A stretch of 64,000 nucleotides of DNA, from NCBI GenBank assembly GCA_963820395.1, contig CAWGAE010000022.1, forward strand, positions 90,671 through 154,670. Direction: 5' to 3'. The notes below the pieces were generated by a model. The model searched no databases and had not been told where the DNA came from. It was given only the letters and a program-made list of their open reading frames with translations. The stretch is from DATFVJ01 sp963820395 (GTDB lineage: Bacteria; Actinomycetota; Actinomycetes; Streptosporangiales; Streptosporangiaceae). A program made the translations under genes and the position numbers. Position 1 is the stretch's first letter; every line of letters starts with the position of its first letter. Positions 1 to 9,038 of the stretch are shown here, in pieces.

Positions 1-1336
1 AGATATCCCGGTCCCCGGTCAGCCACGTGCTGTGCTCGTAATCGCTTCGGCCCTGGCCGCCCGGGCCCATCGGCCTGAAGCCCGGCCCCGTTACGAACTC
101 CGCACCCGCCGGATCGCCACTGGTGAGGCCCTCGCCAGCGGCGGCTTCCCCGGCTGGGCCGAGACCGTTGACCGGTGAGCCATCGGCCAGTGCCTGACCT
201 CCCGTGGCCACGTTCTCGCCGCCGAGTACGCCGATGCCCCGGCCGGCGGTCTCGCCACCACCGGGCTCGCCACCAAACAGGCCGATAGCCCTGCCGCCGA
301 TGACGGGTTCGCCGACGACGGACTCGCCGCCCGCTCCGCCCAGGGCCGGGTTTGCTGCGATGGGCTCTCCTTGCACGGGGTCGCCCCCGGGAGCGCCCGA
401 CGGCGAGCCACCGATGACCGGACCCGGGAAAATGAGACCACCACTACCAGGTACACCGGGACCGCTCAGGGCGCCACGGCCCAGAACCGGACCACCCGGG
501 CCGCCAACGCCGGGGCCACCCGGCGTCCTGGCGCCAGGCGTCGAATTGAATCCGGACAGCGTGCCGTGACCGCCGCCGATCACCGGGCTGCCCGGGCCGC
601 CGCCGACACTGCGATTGCCGGCGTCGGCACCGCCGCTGCCAGCACTGGCACCGCTGCCGCGTGAAGCCGGAACTGCCGAGGTGTGACGGCCGCGGGAGCC
701 GCCTGAGGCGGTGCCACCACCCGAACCGCCGCCACCCCCACTACCGGAACCCCCACTTCCGGAACCGCCATAGCCGCCCGTTAGCGGCGGCAGGTTCTTG
801 TTCGCGGTGGGTGGGATCGAGTTGTAGGCCTCGACGGTGCGGGCGTTGAGCTTGGCTAGCTGGTTGGCCGCCGCCGTGTTAGCCGGATCGGTACCGCTGA
901 GGAAGCCTGCGACCTTGTCGCCAACGGTGTCGTTCATATTCTGGATCTGGGACTTGTACCACGGCTGGATCGTGCAGCCGTACCAATGCAGCACAGACGC
1001 GGTGCCCGCGCTGGTGTTGGCGAGGTCGATCGCGGTGTCATGCAACTGCCGCATTTGCGAAATCGCACTCTGCGCGGCTGCGCCACCCCAGGCACCAGCC
1101 AGCTTCTGACCGTGACTGATCAGGTTCGATGCTAGCTCGGTCAGTTTCTGGCTTGCCCGCTGGTATGAGGCCCCCGCCGCAGCGACCCGGTCGGGCTGAA
1201 TGGGCTCGACCAATGCCTTGACCTCTTTGAGGGTCATCCCGCTGGTCGAGCCTGCGTAGATACCGTCAAGCTTGAAATGCCAGGTGTTCCCGCTATTGCT
1301 GAGGAGATCAGGCCCGCCGTCGCCACTTGGTCTCAT
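1..1336 (-). CDS. PPE-like/WXG-type T7SS substrate, C-terminus cut by window edge
   Basis: An open frame starts at ATG 1336 and runs without a stop off the left edge, giving 445 visible residues. Residues 45-175 look like the helical region of actinobacterial PPE-like or WXG100-related proteins, with AWGGAAAQSA around W83 acting as the W-x-G turn. After about residue 190 the protein becomes Gly/Ser-rich and then a long Gly-Pro-Val low-complexity region with repeated PVIGG and GGEPV motifs. It ends in view with YEHSTWLTGD, a type of C-terminal Trp-Leu-Thr motif I associate with these proteins in other actinobacteria. It is the last visible gene of the minus-strand cluster with two small WXG100 genes and a proline-rich gene, so it is inferred to be a secreted or surface substrate of a type VII system. 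Exact function is unknown. The frame and composition are clear; the family name is an inference. Confidence 0.75.
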   Translation of the reverse strand, partial: MRPSGDGGPDLLSNSGNTWHFKLDGIYAGSTSGMTLKEVKALVEPIQPDRVAAAGASYQRASQKLTELASNLISHGQKLAGAWGGAAAQSAISQMRQLHDTAIDLANTSAGTASVLHWYGCTIQPWYKSQIQNMNDTVGDKVAGFLSGTDPANTAAANQLAKLNARTVEAYNSIPPTANKNLPPLTGGYGGSGSGGSGSGGGGGSGGGTASGGSRGRHTSAVPASRGSGASAGSGGADAGNRSVGGGPGSPVIGGGHGTLSGFNSTPGARTPGGPGVGGPGGPVLGRGALSGPGVPGSGGLIFPGPVIGGSPSGAPGGDPVQGEPIAANPALGGAGGESVVGEPVIGGRAIGLFGGEPGGGETAGRGIGVLGGENVATGGQALADGSPVNGLGPAGEAAAGEGLTSGDPAGAEFVTGPGFRPMGPGGQGRSDYEHSTWLTGDRDI

Positions 1337-1397
1337 CTCACCTCACCTCGGTGACTTGCTAACAGCCCGGAAGGAAACAGGGACAATTACTAAAATT

Positions 1398-2099
1398 TCA
1401 AATTGAAACGCGGTGCGACAATGCGATGTTATTCGTTTCTGCGTCGGCGTACACGTTCGCTGACGTAGCTATCCGGTCGCTCACCGCATGATGGGCCCGG
1501 ATGAGGTCATCGACAAAATGGGTGATACCGGCGAACGCGTTGCCTGTCGCACTCGCAAGCCCGGATGGCGCATCCCACTCACCAAGGTCAGCCTCGGCAA
1601 CCAGGCCATTTTGCTGCAGGTCGCTCCAAACCGCTTGGATCTCCGCGATGTCCTGTTTCATTGCGTTGGACACCTGGCGCAGCGTGTCACGGTTGACCGA
1701 AAGCCCGCCGCCGTCCGCGAAGGAAGCCGGCCAGGCCGACTGGATCGCAGGCGGGGACTGGAAATCATTGGCCTTCCCGCGCCCGTCCGGGTAGTACTGC
1801 CCGCCGCTCGTGCTCTGGCTCGAAGATGCAGTCTGGCTAAGAGCTGGGTTGTGAGGACTTGGGTGGTGAGGACTTGGGCTGGGCGGACTTGGGCTGGGCG
1901 GACTTGGGCTGGGCGGACTTGGGCTGGGCGGACTTGGGCTGGGCGGAGGGTTGTGAGGACTTGGGCTGGGCGGAGGGTTGTGAGGACTTGGGCTGGGCGG
2001 AGGGTTGTGAGGACTTGGCGTCCGGGTCGGAGTTGGAGTCGGCTGCGGACCGTCGCGCATCGTGAACCATCCGTTCCGTTTGCTAAACCCGTCTTGCAA
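1398..2099 (-). CDS. Proline-rich T7SS-associated protein
   Basis: 233 residues from a TTG start at 2099; an ATG at 2060 (residue 14) is the alternative, preceded by GGAACGGA. Residues 20-95 are a Pro/Ser repeat tract (PSPHNPPPS three times, then PSPPS units), encoded by a 15-bp tandem repeat at about 1858-2010. The C-terminal 110 residues are predicted helical and resemble ESX-linked proteins: they carry AMKQDIAEIQAVWSDL and a GEWDAP segment rather than a standard W-x-G, and end in LSHRVSI. It lies 69 bp after the EsxA-like gene and 61 bp before the PPE-like gene on the same strand, so it is probably co-transcribed. I infer a secreted or secretion-assisting helical protein with a wall-spanning proline-rich arm. 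No family assignment is firm. The repeat makes length variation between strains likely. Confidence 0.7.
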   Translation of the reverse strand: MQDGFSKRNGWFTMRDGPQPTPTPTRTPSPHNPPPSPSPHNPPPSPSPHNPPPSPSPPSPSPPSPSPPSPSPPSPSPHHPSPHNPALSQTASSSQSTSGGQYYPDGRGKANDFQSPPAIQSAWPASFADGGGLSVNRDTLRQVSNAMKQDIAEIQAVWSDLQQNGLVAEADLGEWDAPSGLASATGNAFAGITHFVDDLIRAHHAVSDRIATSANVYADAETNNIALSHRVSI

Positions 2100-2168
2100 T
2101 CGCCATCGGTAGTCCAGGCCACGCCTAGCCCAGCGGAGCCCGGACCGTCGCGATCCCGAGCCGCGGCC

Positions 2169-2459
2169 TCAACTCCACAGGCCGGTGAGACTCCGCTCTG
2201 TCTGCTGGTAGGTGTCGTTCGCAGTCCCGATAACGCCGCCAAGCGAGTTCAGGACGCTCGCCATGTGTTGTGCTGCCGCATCCCAATCGGCTTTGGCCTG
2301 CGTGTACGACGTACGCGCCGCACCGGTCCACTGGGCCAGCGAGGACTCAAGATTGTGTTGCAGGTCGCTCAGCGTGCTGCTCAGCGCGCTGAAGATCGAC
2401 AGGAAGTCGGCCTCGGCCTGGGCCATCCCGCCGAAACTGACGCTGGTGTACTCACTCAC
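2169..2459 (-). CDS. WXG100 protein, EsxA-like
   Basis: 96 residues, the standard length for the WXG100 family of small helical-hairpin proteins exported by type VII (ESX) secretion. The turn is W44-T-G46 (AQWTGAART), flanked by two amphipathic helices. The protein begins MSEYTSVSFG and ends GLWS, and lacks an obvious C-terminal YxxxD/E signal, which fits the ESAT-6-like partner of a pair whose export signal sits on the other protein. It follows the EsxB-like gene by 60 bp on the same strand. The family is known to form 1:1 heterodimers; that this pair does so is inference. Confidence 0.92.
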   Translation of the reverse strand: MSEYTSVSFGGMAQAEADFLSIFSALSSTLSDLQHNLESSLAQWTGAARTSYTQAKADWDAAAQHMASVLNSLGGVIGTANDTYQQTERSLTGLWS

Positions 2460-2519
2460 TGCCGTTCCCTTCCGTGCGCTCGGCGTTGCTCACTTTCGGG
2501 TGCTCACATTCGGCGGTGC

Positions 2520-2834
2520 TCACTTGTTGAGCAGTCCAGCGAGCTTGTTGACGCTCTGGGTCTGCTCGGCCTCGGTTGCCTCGTACCTGGCGTGCGTCTG
2601 CGTCATGTTCTCGTGCAGAGCGTTCATCGCGGTCAGCACCTTCGCGAGGTCCGTATCGAAGGCCTCATAGACGTTCGCGAACGCCCTGGCCGCGTTCCCC
2701 CTCCAGTTGCCCATGAGCTCGGACTGGTGGGCCTGAAGCTGCTGTCTTAGCGCCATCACCACGCTGTACGCCTCATTAAGCTGGCCAGCAGCCTTGTTCA
2801 TGGCGACTCTCTCAACGGAGACTTCGCCCGCCAT
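2520..2834 (-). CDS. WXG100 protein, EsxB/CFP-10-like
   Basis: 104 residues with the WXG100 turn at W44-R-G46 (GNWRGNAARAF). The C-terminal arm carries Y84-E-A-T-E88, matching the YxxxD/E general secretion signal of type VII substrates. Together with the next gene it forms a typical CFP-10/ESAT-6-like pair, and it is the first gene of the visible minus-strand cluster. The conserved ATPase and membrane genes of an ESX system (eccB, eccC, eccD) are not in this part of the window, so this may be a substrate-only locus or the end of a larger one lying to the left. Confidence 0.93.
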   Translation of the reverse strand: MAGEVSVERVAMNKAAGQLNEAYSVVMALRQQLQAHQSELMGNWRGNAARAFANVYEAFDTDLAKVLTAMNALHENMTQTHARYEATEAEQTQSVNKLAGLLNK

Positions 2835-3695
2835 CGCTCACCTCCGTCATGCGTGCCTGATTACCTGCCTCACATGGCGGTCGCACACGGAACCGGTCAA
2901 GATCGCCGACCTATGCCAGCGGGTGCCGTCTTGTCACGGACCGTGCGGACCGCCAGATATACGGCGGAATCCCATGCCGCAAATCGTCTAAAAACATATG
3001 GTAATCACTATGTCGCGTCAACCCGAATGGTCACGCAACCCGGCGATTAACATGCGCGTAAGCGAACCGAAAGCCCCGACCTGCGTCCAGGGCCATACGA
3101 CCGTGGGCTCGTAACGAAAACGTGACTCGCCGGCCAGGCCGGGGCGCCGGTGTGATCGCGCGGGCGGGCCTTGCCTGCGGGCCAGGATCGCTCCTAGCTG
3201 GCCTGCGGCCCAGGACCCCGAACCCTGGCCCAGCTGGCCAGGGCCGCCGCCCGCGCACGGGATCGCAGCCACCACGGGGCCGTGGCAGGCAACAGCACCG
3301 GCGGCGGCGCGTTCGGGACCGGGATGATCAACTGAACACCATCGGCACACGTGTGGGGCAGCAGACCCGCCCGAGGCCGGTGAGTAGCATGCCGCCGCGG
3401 TTCCTGCTCCCGGTGTCAACGGCACCGACTTGGTGGGACCCGGCGGGTCTGCTTGCGCACCGCGTGTGCGGCTCCCGGAAACCAGCGCGCTCCGTCATGC
3501 GTGACAATGACGGCGGTTCGAGTAGGGTCACGGGGTTGGGCCACGGCCGGCGGACGGGATGGGGCGCCAGACGGCAATCGCACGGCTTGGGTTCGGCGTC
3601 CGGGCGGGGCAGAAACCGGCTCCCGGCCAGCGCGGCGGAGGCTCCGGCGAATCGCGCCCAGGGCCAGCCCAGGCCCAGCGGAACCTCCCGGCCAG
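2835..3695. other. Gene-poor interval between esx cluster and whiB
   Basis: About 860 bp with no reading frame that has a convincing start, codon bias and family resemblance. Long frames on both strands here are Arg/Pro-rich and look like high-GC artefacts. The esx promoter should lie in the first 200 bp, an AT-richer stretch (about 2940-3060) relative to its surroundings. No tRNA or repeat was recognised. Confidence 0.5.
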
Positions 3696-3977
3696 CTAGC
3701 TGGCGTGTCTTTTCAGACGGCGCCGTTCGCGTTCGGAGAGTCCGCCCCAGATACCGAACCGCTCGTCGTGCGCGAGTGCGTACTCAAGGCACTCGGCCCG
3801 CACGTCGCAGGCCCGGCACACCTTCTTCGCCTCCCTGGTCGACCCGCCCTTTTCCGGAAAGAACGCTTCCGGATCGGTCTGCGCGCACAGCGCGCGCTCC
3901 TGCCAGCCCAGGTCCTCGACATCCTCGACGCCGATGCCGAACGCGCCGTGCGCCAGCGGGATGATCACCTCGCTCAA
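3696..3977 (-). CDS. whiB: WhiB-family Fe-S transcription factor (WhiB/WhmD type)
   Basis: 93 residues from TTG 3977, chosen because a strong AGGAGGT lies 5 nt upstream; an ATG further up (4040) has no such site and would add a non-conserved arm. The four cluster ligands are C31, C54, C57 and C63 in the pattern C-x22-C-x2-C-x5-C, followed by the GIWGGLSERE turn and a basic RRRLKR tail. The core (WQERALCAQTDPEAFF, then EKGGSTREAKKVC) closely matches my memory of Streptomyces WhiB and mycobacterial WhmD/WhiB2, regulators of sporulation or septation that bind sigma factor and DNA. In mycobacteria whiB2 lies next to fbiA, as here. It is therefore the WhiB/WhmD orthologue rather than WhiB1 or WhiD. 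Confidence 0.95.
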   Translation of the reverse strand: MSEVIIPLAHGAFGIGVEDVEDLGWQERALCAQTDPEAFFPEKGGSTREAKKVCRACDVRAECLEYALAHDERFGIWGGLSERERRRLKRHAS

Positions 3978-4828
3978 AGCGCACCTCCTACCCCTGTCGG
4001 AACCCCCAAGGACTCGCGCCCAGCTCACCTGGGCGCGCAAACCACACGGATGAAATTACACCCGCGTGTCTTGCTCGAAGTCAAGCGGGATCGGTGGTAG
4101 TGGCGGCGCTCTTGTCCGCGATCATGCAAAAAGTCTGGCCAGCAGATCCCGGCTTCCCGCCGAAATCCCGAGGATCGGCGCTCACTGCCATGCCGCGCCC
4201 GGCGCCCGGCGGCGGGCCGCAGATGCGCGGATCCCTGCTTGGCGACCGGTGGTGGCGTGAATCCGCTCAAGTCACCGATGGCCCGGGTGTCTCACCGACC
4301 GGGCAACACCGGGCGCAGCGGCGCGTCCGCTGCTACCGGTGGCGGCGCGGGGAAGATCGGGCACTGCCGACCGCCGGGCGGCTCCCACCCACGGGTGCCC
4401 CGGTTGGAAAGGAACTCGCGGGGTAGCTGGCCGCTCAGCAGAAGGAGTGATCTGTCCCGGCGCGCAAGCTCGCTCTGCCCTCCCCCGGAGGTAGGGCCCG
4501 GCCTTCGAGCACCCCCTGGCGGTCAGTGCGGCCGGGGCACAAGAACGGACGTGGAGGCGACGTAAGATCCACAGCAGTCCGGCAGACGCCGATGAAGCGT
4601 CAACCGGTACTCACTGGTCTCAGTCTCGGAGCCTGGTATCGGAGCCTGGTCTCGGAGCCTGGTCTCGGAGCCTGGTCTCGGAGCCTGGTCCCTGAGGAGC
4701 CCGGTCCTGGAGCCCGCGCACCCAGTTCCAGGTCCTCGACGTGACAGATTCATGCAGTTCGGGGAACGGCATCGGCAGGAGACGGCAAGCCGCGCGGGTA
4801 TCTCGGCAAGCAGGGCGGACTCCCTGGT
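3978..4828. other. Gene-poor interval with a 13-bp tandem repeat
   Basis: About 850 bp without a supportable gene. It must hold the whiB promoter near 3990-4100. At 4625-4689 there are five copies of a 13-bp unit (CTCGGAGCCTGGT with one A variant). No stem-loop terminator was recognised downstream of the 4829 gene. Confidence 0.5.
4625..4689. repeat. 13-bp tandem repeat, 5 copies
   Basis: Unit CTCGGAGCCTGGT; the second copy starts with A instead of C. It lies in the interval downstream of the membrane protein gene and is not in a supported reading frame. Confidence 0.85.
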
Positions 4829-6073
4829 TCAGCCGTGATCGCGCGAATCCCGGTAACCCCGGCTGTAACCGGGCTCACCGCCATCGGTGGAGCCGTGGTC
4901 CGCCGGCTGAGTCGCCTGCTGGTAGTACTGCTCGTAGGTGTCCGTATCCCGCGACTGGTAGACCTCCGTCCCCGCCGGCTGGTAGGTGCCCGCGCCGGGC
5001 GACTGGTTGACGTCCGTCCCCGGCGGCTGGTGAACGTCCGTACCCGGCGACGGGTACACGTCCGTCCGCGGCGTTTGGTAGGCGCCTCGGGCCTGCTGGC
5101 CGTAGCCTTGCTGGCCATGGGGCGCGTGTACCTGGCCGTACGACTGGCCTGGACCGTAAGGGTCCTCGTAACCCCGCCCATATGACTGCTGCGAGTAGCC
5201 ACCCTGATAATCGTGCTGCTGTGGCGCTTGCTGCCCGTGGGCCTCATGCGCTTGCTGCCCGTAGGTGCCCTGGTGACTCTGCTCGCCAAACCGGTGCTCG
5301 CCAAACCGGTGCTCGCCAAACTGGTGCTCGCCGTGGTGACGGCCGGGTCCCGCGCCGTATTGCTGGCCCGCGGCCGCCTGATACTCCGCTGTCTGCGGTG
5401 CCGCCTGAACCTGCGATTTTTGCGCCGACGTCTGCTGGTCTGGCACCGGATACCCACTGCCGGGCTGGTAACCCCCGGGATACCTTTGGCCGCCACCTCG
5501 CTGACCGTAACCGTAGCCCGGGTGGCCTGCGGCTGAGCGGGCCGCGGATCGCGGCAGCGCAGGCTGATGCGGGGCGGCATGCTGGCGTCCCTGCTGCAGT
5601 TCGCCGCTCCTTAGCGTGACGACGCTGAAGAACAGACCTGCCGCCGCGATCATGATGCCGACCGTGCCTTCGAGGAAGAACGCGAGCTTAGCCGCGCCAC
5701 TGGCCGGGACACCGAGCGCCGACAGCCAAGTGAGCACGCCGAACAGCAGCGCGATCCCCTGTAAGATCACAGCGACAAGCGTGATCTTGCGCGCCTGCCT
5801 CACCTTCTCGCCCACGTGAGTGGCCAAGGCCACGGCCACCACGGCCATCGCGGTCAGCGGAACAGACGTCAGGGCATGCGAAGCCACGAACGCCCGGTCG
5901 GCGAGGGTCAATCCTGCCACCGCGCCGCCGACCGGGAGTGTACCCGCGTTCGCAGCAGCGGCGAAGCCATCGCTCAGCAATGCCATGAGGCCAACGAACA
6001 GGCTAATGGTCACGCCGGCGAGCAGCAGCCACGCCGCGGGCTGCCTGACTCGCCTGGTTTCGTCCTTGATCAC
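4829..6073 (-). CDS. Membrane protein with Gln/Tyr/Gly-rich cytoplasmic tail
   Basis: 414 residues from GTG 6073, chosen for the CAGGGGGTT ribosome-binding site just upstream. Residues about 10-165 contain four hydrophobic segments (WLLLAGVTISLFVGLMALL, then FVASHALTSVPLTAMAVVAV, ITLVAVILQGIALLFGVLTW and LEGTVGIMIAAAGLFFSVVT). The remaining 240 residues form a hydrophilic low-complexity tail with repeats such as GEHRFGEH, GYGQ, and TDVYPSPG or TDVHQPPG. This topology resembles several actinobacterial integral membrane proteins with disordered tails, but I cannot name a family. The tail could act as a scaffold for cell-division or polar-growth proteins, which is speculative. Parts of the tail are encoded by direct repeats (for example 5282-5335), so copy number may vary. 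Confidence 0.75.
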   Translation of the reverse strand: MIKDETRRVRQPAAWLLLAGVTISLFVGLMALLSDGFAAAANAGTLPVGGAVAGLTLADRAFVASHALTSVPLTAMAVVAVALATHVGEKVRQARKITLVAVILQGIALLFGVLTWLSALGVPASGAAKLAFFLEGTVGIMIAAAGLFFSVVTLRSGELQQGRQHAAPHQPALPRSAARSAAGHPGYGYGQRGGGQRYPGGYQPGSGYPVPDQQTSAQKSQVQAAPQTAEYQAAAGQQYGAGPGRHHGEHQFGEHRFGEHRFGEQSHQGTYGQQAHEAHGQQAPQQHDYQGGYSQQSYGRGYEDPYGPGQSYGQVHAPHGQQGYGQQARGAYQTPRTDVYPSPGTDVHQPPGTDVNQSPGAGTYQPAGTEVYQSRDTDTYEQYYQQATQPADHGSTDGGEPGYSRGYRDSRDHG

Positions 6074-6182
6074 AACGAACCCCCTGGGGTTTCTTTGTCG
6101 GTGGGAAGCCTCCCACATAGCTCGCTACCGCGTCATGCGGGCGCGGCAGGACGACAAGCCGGGCGTCGAAACCACAAGCCCG

Positions 6183-6383
6183 GCACCGCGGGATGACACG
6201 CCCCGCACCGCGGGATGACACGCCCCGCACCGCGGGATGACACGCCCCGCACCGCGGGATGACACGCCCCGCACCGCGGGATGACACGCCCCGCACCGCA
6301 GGCGGCAAGCCCCGCACCGCAGGACACGCCCCGCACCGCGGGATGACACGCCCCGCACCGCAGGCGGCAAGCCCCGCACCGCG
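6183..6383. repeat. 22-bp minisatellite upstream of fbiA
   Basis: About nine tandem copies of a 22-bp unit (GCACCGCGGGATGACACGCC plus CC), with 19-21 bp variants carrying GGCGGCAAG in place of GGATGACACG. It occupies most of the divergent region between the membrane protein gene (starts 6073, minus) and fbiA (starts 6504, plus). It could affect spacing of both promoters. No spacer-like unique sequence separates the units. Confidence 0.9.
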
Positions 6384-6503
6384 GACGAGGTGGCACACCC
6401 ACCACCGGGCCCTGCGCTGCGACGCTGGCGGCGCCGACGCTGGCGGCTCCGCCCGCCCTGCCCGCCTGTGCCTGCCCATCGCTGCGGCTGGGAGACTGTG
6501 CGC

Positions 6504-7532
6504 ATGCGGATAGTGGTACCGGCCGGCGGGGTTGGCGCGGCACGTTTCCTGCGCGGCCTCCGGGCGGCCGCTCCGGACGCCCACATCACCGTCATTGGCA
6601 ACACCGGCGACGACATCACCCTGTTCGGGCTGCGCATCTGTCCGGACCTCGACACCGTCATGTACACCCTCGGCGGCGGTATCAACGCGGAGCAGGGCTG
6701 GGGCAGGTCAGCCGAGACCTTCTCCATCCGCGAGGAACTCGCCGCTTACCAGGCGCAGCCACTCTGGTTCACCCTCGGCGACCGCGACTTCGCCACCCAT
6801 ATCGTGCGGACCGAACTGCTCGGCTCGGGCCAGCCGCTCTCGGCGGTGACCGCGGCCCTGTGCGAGCGGTGGCAACCCGGAGTCACCTTGCTGCCGATGA
6901 CCGACGACCGGGTGGAAACCCATGTCGTGATCGACGAAGCGAACGCCCGGGCGGCCGGCCTGCCCGATCACCCGGGCCAGCGAAACCAGCCGGGCGAGCA
7001 CGGCGAGCAGGGCTGCCGCACGATCCACTTCCAAGAATGGTGGGTGCGCCATGGTGCGCGGATCCCCGCCGCCGACATCATCGCGCTGGGTGCGGCCGGC
7101 GCCGTCCCCGCACCCGGTGTGCTGGATGCGATCGCGGCCGCTGATGTCGTGCTGCTGCCACCATCCAACCCGGTAGTGAGCATCGGCACCATCCTGCGGA
7201 TACCGGGCATCCGCGACGCCCTCGAGCGCAAGACGGTGGTCGGGGTCTCCCCCATTATCGGCGACGCGCCGGTGCGTGGAATGGCCGACGCGTGCCTCGC
7301 CGCGATCGGCGTACCGGCCAGTGCCGCGGCCGTTGCGGCATGGTACGGCCCCAGGCTCCTGAACGGATGGCTCGTGGATGACGCGGACAAGTCAGCAGCC
7401 GACGACCGCGAACTCCGGGGAATCGCCGTCCGGGCCCGCCCGCTGTATATGTACGATCTACCCGCAACCGCCCAGATCGTAATGGAATGCCTGGATCTCG
7501 CCGCCGCACTCGGCACCGGGCCCGCGACATGA
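6504..7532 (+). CDS. fbiA: 2-phospho-L-lactate transferase (CofD/FbiA)
   Basis: 342 residues from ATG 6504; GGAGA lies 8 nt upstream, and a GTG at 6498 is too close to that site. The enzyme joins an activated phospholactate or phosphoenolpyruvate moiety to FO, forming (dehydro)F420-0, in the cytoplasm. Family signatures are the N-terminal VVPAGGVGAARFLRGL nucleotide-binding loop, the NTGDD motif, GGGINAEQGWGR, TLGDRDFATH and the PSNPVVSIGTIL segment near residue 225. A 15-20 residue hydrophilic insert (DHPGQRNQPGEHGEQG) precedes the IHFQEWWV motif. The stop overlaps the fbiB start (ATGA), so the two are translationally coupled, as in mycobacteria. No cofC/fbiD guanylyltransferase was found in the window. 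Confidence 0.97.
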   Translation: MRIVVPAGGVGAARFLRGLRAAAPDAHITVIGNTGDDITLFGLRICPDLDTVMYTLGGGINAEQGWGRSAETFSIREELAAYQAQPLWFTLGDRDFATHIVRTELLGSGQPLSAVTAALCERWQPGVTLLPMTDDRVETHVVIDEANARAAGLPDHPGQRNQPGEHGEQGCRTIHFQEWWVRHGARIPAADIIALGAAGAVPAPGVLDAIAAADVVLLPPSNPVVSIGTILRIPGIRDALERKTVVGVSPIIGDAPVRGMADACLAAIGVPASAAAVAAWYGPRLLNGWLVDDADKSAADDRELRGIAVRARPLYMYDLPATAQIVMECLDLAAALGTGPAT

Positions 7533-8887
7533 CCCGCGAGAGCACCGGCGACATGAGCGGGATCACGCCAGGCGGGGTGAACGGCCTCAGCCTTACGGCG
7601 ATCACCGGGCTCCCCGAGATCGCCGCGGGTGACGACCTCGCGGCGCTGATCGCGGATGCCGCCCCCGGACTGATTGATGGCGACATTCTGGCCGTCACCT
7701 CGAAGGTCGTGAGCAAGGCCGAGGGCAGGGTCCTGCGCGCCGCGGAGCGCTCCGCGGCGGGCATCGCGAGCCTGCGGAATGCAGCGATCGAGAAAGAAAC
7801 CGTGCGGGTCGTCGCGGACCGGGGCGCCGCGCGCATCGTGGAGACCCGTCACGGGCTCGTGCTCGCCGCCGCGGGCGTGGACACCTCCAACAGCGAGCCA
7901 GGAACGGTCGTGCTCCTGCCCGAGGATCCGGACGCATCCGCCCGTGCACTGCGCGCGGTGCTGGCCGACCGGTGCGGTGTACGGATCGGCGTCATCATCA
8001 CCGACACGTTGGGCCGTCCCTGGCGGGTTGGCCAGACCGACACCGCGATCGGGCTGGCGGGAATGGCACCCGTGCTCGACCACCGCGGCCAGACCGACTC
8101 CTACGGTAACCCGCTCGAGGTCACCTTGCGCGCGGTGGCCGATGAGATCGCAGCCGCCAGCGACCTGGTCAAGGGCAAGCTCGCCAACACGCCGGTGGCG
8201 ATCGTGCGCGGCCTGGCGGATCTGGTCACCGAAGAGGATGGGCCAGGCGCGGCGGCGCTCATCCGTCGGCCAGGCGAGGACATGTTCCGGTTCGGGGCGC
8301 GCGACGTCCTCTTCGCCCGGCGGACGGTGCGGGACTTCACCGGCGATCCGGTCGACGACGAGGCGGTCAACCGCGGCGTGCTCGCGGCGTTCGCCGCGCC
8401 CGCGCCGCACCATTCGGTGCCGTGGCGGTTCGCGATCGCCTCATCTGCGCAGGCGCGTACCGGACTGCTCGACGCCATGCGCGAGGCGTGGACCGCGGAC
8501 CTGCGCGGCGACGGCTTCACCGAGGATCAGATCGAACGCAGGACGGCGCGGGGTGAACCGCTGCGCCGTGCGCCGCTACTCATCGTGCCATGCCTGGTCG
8601 CCGACGCGGCACACGCATACCCGGACCCGCGCAGGCAGCGGGCAGAACGGGAGATGTTCCTCGTATCGATGGGCGCAGGGGTGCAGAACCTGCTTGTCGC
8701 GCTCGCGGTCGAAGGGCTCGGCTCATGCTGGGTGTCGAGCAGCATGTTCTGCCCGGACGTCGCCCGCAAGGCGCTTGGCCTTCCCGGCGATTGGGAGCCG
8801 ATGGGCGTCGTCGGCGTCGGCCATCCCGCGGCCACGCCCCAGCCGCGCCCCGATCGCGACATCGACGGGCTCATAATCCGCCGTTGA
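7529..8887 (+). CDS. fbiB: Coenzyme F420:L-glutamate ligase / dehydro-F420 reductase (FbiB)
   Basis: 452 residues from ATG 7529, which overlaps the fbiA stop. The N-terminal half (about 15-250) is the CofE-type GTP-dependent glutamate ligase, with ITGLPEIAAGDDLA, DGDILAVTSKVVSKAEGR and the IGVIITDTLGRPWRVGQTD region. The C-terminal half (about 255-452) is the FMN-binding nitroreductase-fold domain (FARRTVRDFTGDPVDD, HSVPWRFAI, GLGSCWVSS). The fused form is the actinobacterial version: the ligase adds the glutamate tail and the C-terminal domain reduces dehydro-F420-0. It is the second gene of the fbiAB operon and is followed by a short tandem repeat and the convergent fbiC. Confidence 0.97.
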   Translation: MTRESTGDMSGITPGGVNGLSLTAITGLPEIAAGDDLAALIADAAPGLIDGDILAVTSKVVSKAEGRVLRAAERSAAGIASLRNAAIEKETVRVVADRGAARIVETRHGLVLAAAGVDTSNSEPGTVVLLPEDPDASARALRAVLADRCGVRIGVIITDTLGRPWRVGQTDTAIGLAGMAPVLDHRGQTDSYGNPLEVTLRAVADEIAAASDLVKGKLANTPVAIVRGLADLVTEEDGPGAAALIRRPGEDMFRFGARDVLFARRTVRDFTGDPVDDEAVNRGVLAAFAAPAPHHSVPWRFAIASSAQARTGLLDAMREAWTADLRGDGFTEDQIERRTARGEPLRRAPLLIVPCLVADAAHAYPDPRRQRAEREMFLVSMGAGVQNLLVALAVEGLGSCWVSSSMFCPDVARKALGLPGDWEPMGVVGVGHPAATPQPRPDRDIDGLIIRR

Positions 8888-8963
8888 ACCGTTGACCACC
8901 GTTGAACCGTTGAGCCGTTGAGCCGTTGAGCCGTTGAGCCGTTGAGCCGTTGAGCCGTTGAGC
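8881..8963. repeat. 8-bp tandem repeat between fbiB and fbiC
   Basis: A run of about nine CCGTTGAG-type units fills the gap between the convergent fbiB and fbiC genes. The first units overlap the end of fbiB. No inverted repeat typical of a shared terminator was seen here. Confidence 0.85.
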
Positions 8964-9038
8964 AAGCCACAAAAAGGCGCGACGCGCCTGCGCGCCCACG
9001 CCCGCATATTGGGCGACTGGTGGCACGACTGGAGCGGG

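Noticed and set aside
1488..2750. Long plus-strand frame opposite the esx cluster
   Set aside because: Its product is Arg/Trp-repeat antisense of WXG100 and proline-rich genes; no start site or family motif.
3122..3964. 280-residue plus-strand frame near whiB
   Set aside because: Arg/Pro/Gly-rich, antisense to whiB in part; no ribosome-binding site.
6968..8413. Long minus-strand frame opposite fbiA/fbiB
   Set aside because: No domain, and the sense strand has unmistakable CofD and CofE motifs.
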